Below are positions 28,948-38,392 of a stretch of 64,000 bases of DNA, one piece after another. Source of the stretch: Bacteroidota bacterium. Lineage in GTDB: Bacteria; Bacteroidota; Bacteroidia; AKYH767-A; OLB10. The translations under genes were made by a program, and so were the position numbers. Positions within the stretch are counted from its first letter, which is position 1. Every line of letters begins with the position of its first letter. The stretch lies in contig JADJOZ010000003.1 of assembly GCA_016713525.1 (NCBI GenBank), positions 186,001 through 250,000 of the forward strand, given 5' to 3'. A model generated the notes under the pieces. The model had not been told where the DNA came from and ran no database searches. It saw only the letters and a program-made list of their open reading frames with translations.

Positions 28948-29331
28948 TTATTCTTCACCATAGAAATCCACCAGAGAACCCATATAGTTTTCATTCCAGC
29001 CATCCACAATATCGTCGTAGGCTTCATCCGGAATATTTGAATGGCGGAGCTCAACAGATGTTCCCTGTTTGTGGGGATGAAGTTTAATAGTAACAATGGA
29101 AGCTTCTTCCTGGTCACCAAAATACCACTGCTGAACTATTTTTTTGTTCTCTTCAAATTCTATGTTTTTGCCGCAAATAGCACCTTCCCAAAGCGAAAAT
29201 TCTGACCCGGGCTCGGTCGACATGATGGCCTCTTCTCCTGTCCATAACCTGATTGTCAAGGGATTAGTAATGGCCGCATAAATGTCGGATGGCTCAGCGG
29301 GAATGATAAAGTAGGCGTTATAGTTTTTCAT
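28948..29331 (-). CDS. AHSA1/SRPBCC-domain protein
   Basis: A 127-residue START-like fold protein: NAYFIIPAEPSDIYAAITNP, IRLWTGEEAIMSTEPGSEFS, LWEGAICGKNIEFEENKKIV, QQWYFGDQEEASIVTIKLHP and the C-terminal helix IVDGWNENYMGSLVDFY. This is the Activator of Hsp90 ATPase homolog 1-like family, whose bacterial members bind hydrophobic ligands or are stress-linked and mostly uncharacterised. It differs from the SRPBCC gene at 10891. Intact, with no lesion. Confidence 0.85.
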   Translation of the reverse strand: MKNYNAYFIIPAEPSDIYAAITNPLTIRLWTGEEAIMSTEPGSEFSLWEGAICGKNIEFEENKKIVQQWYFGDQEEASIVTIKLHPHKQGTSVELRHSNIPDEAYDDIVDGWNENYMGSLVDFYGEE

Positions 29332-29403
29332 GGGAAATTTTGAGTGATAAAGGTAGGGAAAGTTCGTGTTTTTAAATAATTTAAAGATGATTTTTTGTGC
29401 TGA

Positions 29404-31152
29404 CTACTTTCGGGCAACGTTAAAAATGTGCATATTATCGATTCCGGTTTGTTGAAAAACGAATTCATTCCATTTGACTAGTGCGCTATAATTGGTTCCC
29501 CTATCTGTTTCCTTTAGAAATCTGTTTTGGGTATCCGCTAAGTCCAATTTAAACTTCTTAAACCGAATGTCAATCTCAGTTAAAGTTATTTGGTTGTGAC
29601 TGATGGATTTTTCAAATTTACGACGTTCAGTTTCGCAAAGGTCAAAGTACAGATTGATAAAACAATTTGATAAACTGTCGGATGGAAAGTTAAAGAAGGT
29701 TGCGTATGGGTCTAAAATTGTTCGTGTTGTAATCAATATTGAATCATTATTTTTATTGACATCCAGAAATATTTGCACTTCCAGATGATATTTTTCTCCG
29801 GGTAATTGTTGATCAATTTTGTAATTAGCTGATGGAATTGTTTTGTCGGTATTTAACAGGGTGCGTTTTTCCGACCAATGAGTATATGGGGTTGTAAATA
29901 ATTTTTCTTTTTTACTCATAGTGGGATGAAAGCCTGCACCATTCAGTATGGTTTTTGGATTCGAATAAAAGTTCTCATTTCTTTGAAATTGATCGCTAAT
30001 TTGGTGTGGTTTCTGTGATTCCCAAAATTCGGGAATATATGGAAACGCAAATATTTTACTGTAATCGGAAATCGATGAATCAGGGAATTCAAATTTAGGA
30101 ATTGTATAAATGGATGTAGTATCAAAAGAATGTAAAATTGCTTTTGCCTGTGTAGGGTATGTATAATTGTTTTGACTCGAATACCGACTGGAAAATTGTG
30201 CTTCAAAAGTGAAATCTGCATGATCAATAAAGTGGTTTGTAGAAGTTGAATGAAAGCTACGGTTGATTTCCATGTTCACATTGGTAAGTCGGTCTGATGT
30301 AGTCAATGGAGTAAATGGGTGGGTTTTACAATTGCGACAATACAATTTTAGTTTAATCAGTCGCGCATTGGCAGAATTCACCCATAATTTCCCGCTAAAT
30401 AAATTTTCATTAGATTTTTTAGGAGTAAATTCTACTCCAACAATAGTATCGCCTCTTTCTGAAAGAAATATTTCAGTCTGCTCAAGAACATATTTTTTCT
30501 TTAATTCACCAATGCGCATTAACAATGGATTTTCAGGAAATCCTTCATTTCGGTTGAATATTTCCATTCCGGTTATGCTTTTGGAAGCTTCAATATTCAT
30601 AAAGATTCGGCTTCCAAATTTCTGATATCCGACTTTTCCGGCTTTCAGTTGCAAGTCTGTTATTTCATAACCTTTTGAATGTAAATTGTAAAATGCCGAA
30701 ACCAGTTCAACCTGTTGTGTATCGCAATAGCTTTTCGATTCAAAATAACTTTTAGAGACTGTGATATTTGCCGGTTTGTTCTTTTTAATCATCGCAACCA
30801 ATTCATATAATTTGTCGGAATCGGAGGCCCGGATAGTTACTTCCCTAAGCATTTGTTCTGATGGTTCCATCAAAATTATGTAGAGTAATTTACCGGATTC
30901 ATATTTAACAATTTGCTTCTTGTAGCCTACATATGTGCAAACAAAATCTGAGATACTATCTGGAAGACTTAAAGAAAAGTACCCATCCTCATTGCTGATG
31001 GTTCCTTTCGTGGTTCCGATAACTGAAATGGATGCAAATGGGAGTGTCGTTTGAGTTTTACTATCTTTAACTACACCTTTAACCTCGACTTGTTGTGCAT
31101 TTAAAAACTGTATCGAAAAGAATAGTACTAAAGAAAGAATTAAAGTCTTCAT
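29404..31152 (-). CDS. CarboxypepD_reg-like domain protein, exported
   Basis: The start at 31152 gives a signal peptide (MKTLILSLVLFFSIQFLNAQ); a longer reading frame begins at 31194 but lacks it. Residues 21-105 form a carboxypeptidase-regulatory-like/SusC-type plug-adjacent domain (VKGVVKDSKTQTTLPFASIS, YFSLSLPDSISDFVCTYVGY). The remaining 470 residues are a beta-rich region with no TonB plug or long barrel, resembling proteins annotated as carboxypeptidase-like regulatory domain proteins in Bacteroidota (GDTIVGVEFTPKKSNENLFS, KLWVNSANARLIKLKLYCRN). Likely outer-membrane or periplasmic; function unknown. Confidence 0.75.
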   Translation of the reverse strand: MKTLILSLVLFFSIQFLNAQQVEVKGVVKDSKTQTTLPFASISVIGTTKGTISNEDGYFSLSLPDSISDFVCTYVGYKKQIVKYESGKLLYIILMEPSEQMLREVTIRASDSDKLYELVAMIKKNKPANITVSKSYFESKSYCDTQQVELVSAFYNLHSKGYEITDLQLKAGKVGYQKFGSRIFMNIEASKSITGMEIFNRNEGFPENPLLMRIGELKKKYVLEQTEIFLSERGDTIVGVEFTPKKSNENLFSGKLWVNSANARLIKLKLYCRNCKTHPFTPLTTSDRLTNVNMEINRSFHSTSTNHFIDHADFTFEAQFSSRYSSQNNYTYPTQAKAILHSFDTTSIYTIPKFEFPDSSISDYSKIFAFPYIPEFWESQKPHQISDQFQRNENFYSNPKTILNGAGFHPTMSKKEKLFTTPYTHWSEKRTLLNTDKTIPSANYKIDQQLPGEKYHLEVQIFLDVNKNNDSILITTRTILDPYATFFNFPSDSLSNCFINLYFDLCETERRKFEKSISHNQITLTEIDIRFKKFKLDLADTQNRFLKETDRGTNYSALVKWNEFVFQQTGIDNMHIFNVARK

Positions 31153-31552
31153 AATTTTATGGTAGTGTTTATTTTGATTGCTCAGTTTTACCAAAATTAG
31201 CTAATTTTTGAAAGTTTAGAAATTTAAGGTTCCGCATCACAAAATTCTTAAAGACATAAAACCACCTTCGTTTGACAGTTCACTTTTGTAGCTTCGAAGG
31301 GAATCGTCAGAATTGCATTAAGTTTCAGAAAATCAATAAAATGTATGATGGTTTGCAGAAAATCAATGCTTTAAAAAGAACAAATGCTCATTTCAGTAAG
31401 TCCCTTTTTATCGTGATAATGGACGAAACGTTTTGAATTTTCAAGTTCTTAGTGGAATTATTTTTGAATCACCCTGAATGAATATAAAAATTGATAAAAT
31501 ATTTATACATTGCATACCTAAGAGATAAATCTAATCATTAATTAAATCAACC
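31153..31552. other. 400-bp gap without a gene
   Basis: AT-rich spacer between two divergently transcribed genes. I see no RNA gene, no full promoter consensus and no repeat here. Start codons are at 31152 (minus) and 31553 (plus), so promoters for both must lie in it. Confidence 0.5.
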
Positions 31553-33034
31553 ATGGAGCTTACAAGAAAATTGATCTTAACAATAACTTTGTCTATCATA
31601 AACGTTTGTTCTGGTTTTGGACAAGTTATGGAATTCGCTATTAATGGTGCTGCCGCACAAGATAGAATCGGCAGTGCTTTGGCGATTTCTGATGATGGAT
31701 TAACTCTTGTAATTGGAGCACCATCAGCTTCTGTAGGAGGAACATTATGTGGTAAAGCTAATATTTACAAGAAAAGTGGAAATAATTGGATTCAGTTTGG
31801 GCCAGATTTGATTGGTGTTAATCTTTATGATGGTTTTGGTTCTGCTGTTTCGATTTCTGCAGATGGAACACGCGCAGCAATTTCTGCTCCTGAATTTGAT
31901 ATAAATACATTCGTCAACAATGGAATTGTTCGTATTTATGATCTCACTGGTTCAACATGGCTACAAATTGGCAGTGACATTCAAGGCAGCAATAGTGAAG
32001 GACTGGGAAAATCAGTAGCATTGAATGGTGATGGTAGTAAGGTGGTTTTTGGTTCTAATGGCACCACCGGTGCTGGGGCTGGTGGCAGAGCAAATGTTTA
32101 CAGGGACAGTTCCGGTACTTGGGTAAAAGTTGGGTTAACTATAAATGGAGAAGCCTCTGGAGATGTATTTGGTTCTTCAGTTGCTATTTCTGCAAATGGG
32201 AACCGCATTTTTGTTGGTGCACCCTTTAATGGTGGAAATGGAATTCAGGCCGGACATGTAAGAGCTTTTGACTTAGCTGCAGGAAATTGGATTCAAATAG
32301 GTGCCGACATTGACGGAGAAGCTTCCATGAACTACTTTGGAAATTCTATTGCTGTTTCAAATGATGGGAATAGGTTGGTCGTAGGAGCTCATGCAAATGT
32401 AAATGTGTCGGGTGTTATTTCCGGGCATGCAAGGGTCTTTGATTTAATAGGAAATTCATGGGTCCAGGTTGGGTCAGATATAGAGGGCGATTTTTTGCAA
32501 GAACAATTTGGATCCAGGGTGTCCATCTCTGGCAATGGATTGAGATTATTAATTGCAAGCCCTTTCTATTTAAGCTCCGCAGGCAGGGCAAAAATATTTG
32601 AATTTGATGGAACTAATTGGGTTCAGACAGGAAATACTATTAGTGGATCTGGAAATACGGGCATTGGTTTGGATCAATCACTCAATGGAAGTCGATTAGC
32701 TGTAGGCTCCCCATTTGCATCATCCACAGCAGGCCCCAATACTGGAATTGTCAGGCTCTATGGATTATCAGGTCTCTCCTCTGTTGAGAATATATCAGAA
32801 AATAATTTTCTGATATATCCCAATCCGTTTACTTCTCATATCGAAATTCATTCCAAAACTAATAAGCTATCTGGCCTTAGGATTAAAAATTTGCTTGGCG
32901 AGCAAGTTTTATTTACAGAATTTAATACAGATACTGACATTAATACAATGAACGTTATAAAGGGCATATATTTTTATGAAATCAAAGATGAAAAGGGTAT
33001 TATTGTTAAATCTGGTAAGTTGATCAAATTATGA
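31553..33034 (+). CDS. FG-GAP-like repeat protein with T9SS sorting domain
   Basis: A 493-residue secreted protein. After a signal peptide (IINVCSGFGQ) come about seven repeats of 50-60 residues with the pattern GSALAISDDGLTLVIGAP ... GKANIYKKSGNNWIQ, i.e. beta-propeller blades of FG-GAP/integrin-alpha kind. The C-terminus (from NNFLIYPNPFTSHIEIHS to GIYFYEIKDEKGIIVKSGKL) is a textbook type A T9SS sorting domain with YPNPF and a final KLIKL strand. It would be exported through the T9SS, to which the PorW/SprE-like protein at the right edge belongs. Ligand unknown. Confidence 0.85.
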   Translation: MELTRKLILTITLSIINVCSGFGQVMEFAINGAAAQDRIGSALAISDDGLTLVIGAPSASVGGTLCGKANIYKKSGNNWIQFGPDLIGVNLYDGFGSAVSISADGTRAAISAPEFDINTFVNNGIVRIYDLTGSTWLQIGSDIQGSNSEGLGKSVALNGDGSKVVFGSNGTTGAGAGGRANVYRDSSGTWVKVGLTINGEASGDVFGSSVAISANGNRIFVGAPFNGGNGIQAGHVRAFDLAAGNWIQIGADIDGEASMNYFGNSIAVSNDGNRLVVGAHANVNVSGVISGHARVFDLIGNSWVQVGSDIEGDFLQEQFGSRVSISGNGLRLLIASPFYLSSAGRAKIFEFDGTNWVQTGNTISGSGNTGIGLDQSLNGSRLAVGSPFASSTAGPNTGIVRLYGLSGLSSVENISENNFLIYPNPFTSHIEIHSKTNKLSGLRIKNLLGEQVLFTEFNTDTDINTMNVIKGIYFYEIKDEKGIIVKSGKLIKL

Positions 33035-33414
33035 TTATTTGCAAACTTGGTAACTCAAGTTCTTCAAATTAAGTTTTTAAAAATGCCTTTCTAAAAATTA
33101 AAGGTTATTAGCCAAATAGTAAACTCACTGAAAGTTAAGATCTAAAGAATACCCATTTAAAACCCGTCAAAGTCAGGGAATCCGCCTCTGGTTAGCAAAA
33201 ATCATGTTCTTGAAAGTATCTAATTCTCTGTAAATCAGAACTTAATATACTTGCTGCAGACTTGAATATTAGTTTCGTTCTTCCATGAGAGTGGCAGTTA
33301 TAATGATTAATATTTCTAAATTTGCACTCTTTAAATTTAGAACCCTTGGTAGTGTTAGCCTTAAACGGATCAGCAAATACCTGGAATCCTTAAAAAGAAA
33401 ATAAAAAGTACCCA
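33035..33414. other. 380-bp gap before tRNA-Arg
   Basis: AT-rich spacer following a T9SS cargo gene. I see no ORF of note, no RNA structure and no repeat. It must hold the tRNA promoter. Confidence 0.4.
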
Positions 33415-33486
33415 GGCCTCGTAGTTCAATGGATAGAATAGAAGTTTCCTAAACTTTTGATATGGGTTCGATTCCCGTCGAGGCTA
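33415..33486 (+). tRNA. tRNA-Arg (anticodon CCT)
   Basis: A full cloverleaf can be drawn by eye. The acceptor GGCCTCG pairs with CGAGGCT (one G-U at the end), with discriminator A at 33486. The D arm is GTTC/GAAT; the anticodon stem is GAAGT/ACTTT with loop TTCCTAA (anticodon CCT, reading AGG). The variable region is short. The T arm is ATGGG-TTCGATT-CCCGT. CCA is not encoded. 72 bases. The beta-lactamase gene starts 58 bases downstream. Confidence 0.93.
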
Positions 33487-33544
33487 CAAAGGTTCATTTT
33501 GAGTATATTTGAAGCTAATTTTCATTTCTCAGCTATTCCATTCC

Positions 33545-34453
33545 ATGAAAAGCATTCACTTCATACTTATTTTGAGCGCTACTATATTGATTTCTAGTAA
33601 CTCCCATGCCCAAAAATACGCTCCATGGAAGCAGGAAATCAGGAATATTGCCACCAAATACAAGACAGTAACGGGCGTTGCTATCTATGGGAATGCCGGA
33701 AGAGATACTTTAACAGTAAATGGTTCCGCCCATTTGCCCATGCAAAGTGTTTACAAATTTCATATTGCATTGGCTGTTTTGTCAGAAGTAGATAAAGGGA
33801 AACTTGATTTGAACCAGAAAATTAAGATCACTACCAAAGATCTGTGGCCTAAAACATGGAGCCCAATTCGCGATAAATATCCCGATGGAACAACACTTAC
33901 CCTAGCGCAAATTATTCAGTACACAGTTTCGGAAAGCGACAATAATGGTTGTGATCTCTTACTTCGTTTATTAGGTGGCCCTGCCTTTGTGGATAATTAT
34001 TTCAGGATGGCGAATTTTTCAGATATATCTATTAAAGCTACCGAACAGGAAATGCACTCCGGTTGGGATGTGCAATTTTCAAACTGGACAACACCAATTG
34101 CCGCTACTAATTTATTGAAAGCTTTTTACATGAATGAATTGAAACTATCTAAAAACAGTTACAATTTTTTATTGGCAACAATGAAAGCAACTTCAACTGG
34201 TAAACAACGAATAAAAGGTTTGCTGCCTTCAGGAACTGTTGTGGCTCATAAAACCGGCACAGGTGGAAGCAACGATACTACCGGACTGACATCGGCAGTG
34301 AATGATATTGGTATTGTTTTTCTGCCTAAAGGAAATTATTTTATTATCAGCGTAATGGTTACAGAATCGGGAGAAAACTCTGAAACAAATGAAAAAATAA
34401 TTGCTGATATCTCACGGATAGCATGGGACTATTTTTCTGGCAACAGAGAGTAA
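33545..34453 (+). CDS. Class A beta-lactamase, subclass A2-like
   Basis: The ATG at 33545 opens a good signal peptide (MKSIHFILILSATILISS ... HAQ); a TATATTTG -7 box lies at 33504-33511. The 302-residue protein has all class A elements: SxxK in PMQSVYKFHIALAVL, SDN in YTVSESDNNGCDLLL, the omega-loop glutamate in ATEQEMHSGW, and KTG in AHKTGTGGSNDTTGL. The extended omega region with the NWTTP segment, and the insertion pattern, are those of the Bacteroidota subclass A2 (CfxA, CepA, PER, VEB relatives). It would hydrolyse penicillins/cephalosporins in the periplasm; the spectrum cannot be inferred. It lies right behind a tRNA gene, though no flanking integration scar is visible. Confidence 0.92.
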   Translation: MKSIHFILILSATILISSNSHAQKYAPWKQEIRNIATKYKTVTGVAIYGNAGRDTLTVNGSAHLPMQSVYKFHIALAVLSEVDKGKLDLNQKIKITTKDLWPKTWSPIRDKYPDGTTLTLAQIIQYTVSESDNNGCDLLLRLLGGPAFVDNYFRMANFSDISIKATEQEMHSGWDVQFSNWTTPIAATNLLKAFYMNELKLSKNSYNFLLATMKATSTGKQRIKGLLPSGTVVAHKTGTGGSNDTTGLTSAVNDIGIVFLPKGNYFIISVMVTESGENSETNEKIIADISRIAWDYFSGNRE

Positions 34454-34507
34454 GCGGCAATTATGCACATTCTTTTATATCAAACCACTATAGAATAATA
34501 TTCTTCA

Positions 34508-34897
34508 ATGAATAAAGACACTCAGGCTTACAATGATAAGCAAGCTTCATCTGATAAAGAAATCTGTGATTTACTTGCTGCCGAAATTTGTAAGCATCTT
34601 CCTAATGCTGAGAATAAAATCTGGCATGCACATCCGGTTTGGTTTTTAGATGGGAATCCTGTTGTTGGTTACAGCAAACTGAAAGATTCGGTGCGACTGT
34701 TGTTTTGGAGCGGACAATCTTTTGATGAGCCGGAGTTAAAAAATGAAGGTTCATTCAAAGCCTCTGAAGCACGATATACGAATGCAACACAAGTAAAAAA
34801 GACAGACCTAAAAAGATGGCTGAAGAAAGCAGAAACTATTCAATGGGATTATAAAAATATTGTGAAACGCAAAGGTGTACTGGAGCGATTGAAATGA
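34508..34897 (+). CDS. DUF1801 domain protein
   Basis: A 129-residue small protein with the YdhG/DUF1801 pattern: ICDLLAAEICKHLPNAENKI, WHAHPVWFLDGNPVVGYSKL, VRLLFWSGQSFDEPEL and the C-terminal basic helix YKNIVKRKGVLERLK. The family has an iron-chaperone (frataxin)-like fold in some members, but most are uncharacterised. It starts 55 bp after the beta-lactamase and precedes a DinB gene by 68 bp, a common companion of DUF1801 genes in Bacteroidota. Confidence 0.75.
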   Translation: MNKDTQAYNDKQASSDKEICDLLAAEICKHLPNAENKIWHAHPVWFLDGNPVVGYSKLKDSVRLLFWSGQSFDEPELKNEGSFKASEARYTNATQVKKTDLKRWLKKAETIQWDYKNIVKRKGVLERLK

Positions 34898-34964
34898 TAA
34901 TATTTTCTAAATTCTAATTTCCTAACCAAAATAATTCTTTAACATATTTACAATCAAAATTAAA

Positions 34965-35498
34965 ATGACCAAATTAGAACTGTTAAAGAACTTTACTGAG
35001 AAACATATAAAACTTACAGAATTTATTTCTAGTCTGCCTGACATTCAATTTGCTATTAGTCGACATGGGAAATGGTCGCCGGGACAGCAATTGAGCCATG
35101 TGAATTTATGCCTTAAACCAATTCTGAAAGCTTTGATCGCTAAAGGTTATTTGCTTCAAAATTTGGAAAACTTACCGGGCCACATTTGATTATGAGACTG
35201 TAATCAGGAAATATACTGCTGCCTTAAATAATGGTGGAAAAGCCCTGATCTGTTTGTTCCTGAAGAAGTAACAGTTGCAGATAAGAAAGAACTTGTTGCA
35301 GAAATGGAAATGTTGTTAAAATCGATTAATGACAGTACAGGTCACTATACTGATGAAGAATTGGATGCTATGATTATGCCTCATCCGTTGCTTGGACAAT
35401 TATCGATAACAGAAATGTTTCATTTAATGACTTATCATGCTGAGCATCATCTCAATCAAACAGTTCACAATCTAAGGGATGATATTAATAAAAACTGA
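34965..35498 (+). CDS. DinB-family protein, broken by three indels
   Basis: The start (LLKNFTEKHIKLTEFISSLP, WSPGQQLSHVNLCLKPILKA) and the end (LLGQLSITEMFHLMTYHAEH HLNQ) are in the same frame, but the middle (AALNNGGKAPDLFVPEEVTV) reads in others. Three missing bases, at about 35158-35164, in CC/GGG at 35174-35178 and in CCC at 35243-35245, restore about 178 residues of a DinB/YfiT four-helix bundle. Metal-binding histidines (HVN, YHAEHH) are visible. The clustering of C/G-run contractions points to sequencing error. DinB-like proteins are thiol-dependent or metal hydrolase-like enzymes. Confidence 0.75.
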
Positions 35499-35641
35499 GT
35501 TTTAGTTTAGACTATTTTCATTTTCCTGATATACTTTTCAAATTAATACTGACCTTTTTGAATAAAAATTGTGTTAATGTGACTTTTGTTACCTTTTTTC
35601 CTTTTTCCGCCAAGTAACTTTGCAACTTAAATAAACACAAA

Positions 35642-36365
35642 ATGGAAAATCAGGATAATAAAACACAACAACAATTTGCGATGCCAAGAATAGGTGACAA
35701 AGCACCCGAATTTAAGGCTGTCACAACGCAAGGAGATATTAATTTCCCTTCCGATTATTCCGGAAGCTGGGTTATTTTATTCAGTCATCCTGCCGATTTT
35801 ACTCCTGTCTGCACTTCTGAATTCATGACTTTTGCATCTATGGAAAAACAATTCAATGATGCGAATTGTAAATTGGTGGGACTCTCAGTCGATGGTCTTT
35901 ATAGTCACATTGCATGGCTACGTACAATAAAGAGAAGATTGAATATAAAGGAATGAAAAATGTGGAAGTAACTTTTCCATTAATCGAAGATATAACCATG
36001 GAAGTAGCTACCAAATATGGTATGATGATGCCCGGTGAAAGCAGTACCAAAGCAGTTCGGGCAGTTTTTGTAATTGATCCGAAGGAATCATCCGCACCAT
36101 TATTTATTATCCTTTAAGTCTCGGACGAAATTTTGATGAGCTTTACAGAGTTGTACTGGCTCTTCAGACAGCTGATGCATTTTCGGTTGCCACGCCTGCC
36201 GATTGGAGACCAGGTGATGATGTGATTGTACCTACTGCCGGTTCATGCGGAGTGGCTAAAGAAAGAATGGAAAGTCAGGATGCAAATACACATTGCTATG
36301 ACTGGTTCTTCTGCACCCGTAAAATAGACAAGGAAACAGTGCTGAACAAAATTATAAAGAAGTAA
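35642..36365 (+). CDS. 1-Cys (Prx6-type) peroxiredoxin, two frameshifts
   Basis: A thiol peroxidase with the peroxidatic cysteine in FSHPADFTPVCTSEF, GLYSHIAWLRTIKEKIEYKG across lesion 1, and the C-terminal IIYYPLSLGRNFDELYRVVL, LQTADAFSVATPADW and HCYDWFFCTRKI. The pieces lie at 35642-35956, 35914-36117 and 36118-36365. One missing A at 35929-35931 and one missing G at 36084-36085 give 241 intact residues. The WFFC end is that of the archaeal-type/Prx6 group. It reduces hydrogen and organic peroxides. A TAACTTTG -7 box is at 35615-35622, but no -33 box is well placed. Confidence 0.88.
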
Positions 36366-36388
36366 TTTATTAGTTTGTGAATAATAGA

Positions 36389-36428
36389 AGCCGGTAGCTT
36401 GCAAATGATGGAGGTTACCGGTTTTTTT
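36389..36428 (+). terminator. Intrinsic terminator after peroxiredoxin
   Basis: AGCCGGTA pairs with TACCGGTT around a loop of about 21 bases, followed by a T run to 36428. The loop is long, so the hairpin is weaker than the one at 38300. Confidence 0.55.
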
Positions 36429-36606
36429 ATTGGCTTTTTGAATGGTACGGATTTCAGTTTTTGTATCCGGAACTTGCTGAACTGCAATTTTTTTATTTTT
36501 TCACCATTTTTTGTGGAATTCCGGATTTTATGCTTCTCTAAGGGGCTGCACTACTTTTTGTAGCGTGGTTTCAAACGAAAAATTGTAATTTTAAAATCTG
36601 AATCAA

Positions 36607-38280
36607 ATGAAAAATTATCTTGTGATGTTATTGTTGTTCTGCTCATTCCATGTAATGGGTGGCAACGAAAAAACGGTCAAATCAACTGTCAGTAAAGTAA
36701 CTGTATTTACCAGGGGAGCGCAGGTGCATCGTTCTGCACCGGTAACTTTATCAGGAGGGGTCACGCAGTTAATATTTTCCGGCTTATCTCCTCAAATAAA
36801 ACCATCCAGTATTCAGGCAGGAGGGAAAGGTGCTTTTGTGGTGCTCGATGTTAAACACGAAATTAAATATCCCGAGCCACCCCCACCGGTTGTAAGTGAG
36901 CTACCCAAAGAAATAATTCGCGAAATAGCATTGCTGGAAGATTCTCTGACTGAAATTCGTTTTAAAAGTGATGATTTACGTGAAAGAAGAAGTGCTTTAC
37001 AACTAGAGAAAGACATGATTCTGAAAAATAAACTGGCACGTGCTGAAGGTAAAAGTGATTCACTGGAAGTGCTCATAAAAGCCATGGATTTTTTTCATAA
37101 AAAACTGGCTGAGCTCAATACGCAATTAGGAAAATTAAGCAGAGATGAAATGCGAAATATGAAAATTCAAACATTGCTCTCAGCTCGTTTGGGTGAGTTG
37201 AAGACATTTAAACAAAGTAATGAGCCCGAAAAAAAGTACGAACCCATACATCAGGTTATTGTTACGGTAAGTGCTGAAGCACCTGTTTCAGGAACTGTAG
37301 ATATAAATTACATGGTTACCGAAGCAGGATGGATACCTTCGTATGATTTGCGTTCTACTTCTCCTTCCGAACCGGTACAACTTACTTACAAAGCCGATGT
37401 ATATCAGAATACTGGCGAAGATTGGGAAGATGTGAATCTAAAATTAAGTACTTCAAATCCGAATCGAAGTCATATTAAACCACAATTACCTACCTGGTAT
37501 ATTACATATTACACCGGACTTCGGGAGGTCATTGTTCCGGGAATGGCACGGTCAAAGAGTCCTGCAAATATGAATACACTTTCATCAAAAGATGAAGAAG
37601 TATTGACTGATAATATTAAGAAGTTATCTGCTGCTGAGTCATCTGAAAAATATGCGCAACTGGTAGAGACAATGACAAATGTTGAGTTCACCATTAAATT
37701 GAATTATTCAATACCATCTGATGGAATCGCTCATACGGTAGCTGTAAAATCTGATAAACTGCCGGCAACGTATGTCCATTATTTGGTTCCTAAGTTAGAT
37801 AGTGAAGCTTTCCTGCTTGCCAGAGTGACCGGTTGGGAAAATCTGAATTTGTTGCCTGGTAAAGCCAATTTGTTTTATGAAGGAACCTATGTTGGTGAAA
37901 CAGTTTTAAATCCTTCTGTTATCAATGACACACTGGATCTGGCTTTAGGAAGAGACAATGGCATAACCGTCACCCGAACCAGACTACCGGTAAAAGAGGC
38001 AAACAAACTTTTAGGAAGTGATATTACAAAAACTATTTCCTGGGAATTGCGATTCAAGAGCAATAAGAGTAAACCAGTACATCTGATAGTTGAAGATCAG
38101 GCTCCATTATCGAATATCGCAAACATAAAAGTGGCCATGAAAGATCAGGGAGATGCCAGTTATAATACAACCAATGGTTTGCTCAAATGGGATTTTAATT
38201 TGGATCCGAAAGCTTACAAAGCTTTGAAATTTACCTATGAGGTTACTCATAACAAGGATATGCCTTTGAGTATGTATTAA
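36607..38280 (+). CDS. DUF4139/DUF4140 (mucoidy inhibitor MuiA-like) protein
   Basis: A 557-residue exported protein. Signal peptide at 1-19 (LVMLLLFCSFHVMGG). DUF4140 at about 25-120 (STVSKVTVFTRGAQVHRSAP, IFSGLSPQIKPSSIQ), a Lys/Glu-rich helical coiled coil at about 115-205, and the DUF4139 beta domain from about 225 to the end (YMVTEAGWIPSYDLRSTSPS, YKADVYQNTGEDWEDVNLKL, WELRFKSNKSKPVHL). This is the MuiA-named family, whose function is unknown in bacteria outside one mucoidy phenotype. It stands alone, flanked by two terminators. Confidence 0.88.
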   Translation: MKNYLVMLLLFCSFHVMGGNEKTVKSTVSKVTVFTRGAQVHRSAPVTLSGGVTQLIFSGLSPQIKPSSIQAGGKGAFVVLDVKHEIKYPEPPPPVVSELPKEIIREIALLEDSLTEIRFKSDDLRERRSALQLEKDMILKNKLARAEGKSDSLEVLIKAMDFFHKKLAELNTQLGKLSRDEMRNMKIQTLLSARLGELKTFKQSNEPEKKYEPIHQVIVTVSAEAPVSGTVDINYMVTEAGWIPSYDLRSTSPSEPVQLTYKADVYQNTGEDWEDVNLKLSTSNPNRSHIKPQLPTWYITYYTGLREVIVPGMARSKSPANMNTLSSKDEEVLTDNIKKLSAAESSEKYAQLVETMTNVEFTIKLNYSIPSDGIAHTVAVKSDKLPATYVHYLVPKLDSEAFLLARVTGWENLNLLPGKANLFYEGTYVGETVLNPSVINDTLDLALGRDNGITVTRTRLPVKEANKLLGSDITKTISWELRFKSNKSKPVHLIVEDQAPLSNIANIKVAMKDQGDASYNTTNGLLKWDFNLDPKAYKALKFTYEVTHNKDMPLSMY

Positions 38281-38299
38281 GAACATTGTTGAAAATTTG

Positions 38300-38332
38300 C
38301 AGCAGATCCCGATCAACGGATCTGCTGTTTTT
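38300..38332 (+). terminator. Strong intrinsic terminator after the DUF4139 gene
   Basis: CAGCAGATCC (38300-38309) pairs perfectly with GGATCTGCTG (38318-38327) over an 8-base loop, followed by TTTTTG. It sits 20 bases after the stop at 38280. Confidence 0.88.
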
Positions 38333-38353
38333 GTTTGTAGTGGTTGAAACCCA

Positions 38354-38384
38354 TTTGAAGTTTCGGGTACTAACATTATCTTTG
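38354..38384 (+). promoter_or_regulatory. Promoter of the GIY-YIG-like gene (TTTG-N19-TATCTTTG)
   Basis: TTTG at 38354-38357 and TATCTTTG at 38377-38384 are 19 bases apart, an exact match to the Bacteroidota vegetative promoter. The ATG at 38393 lies 8 bases downstream, giving a nearly leaderless message. Confidence 0.75.
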
Positions 38385-38392
38385 TATTCGTT

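Noticed and set aside
33415..33486. tRNA-Arg as a proven integration site
   Set aside because: No integrase gene nearby and no second copy of the tRNA 3' end in the window.
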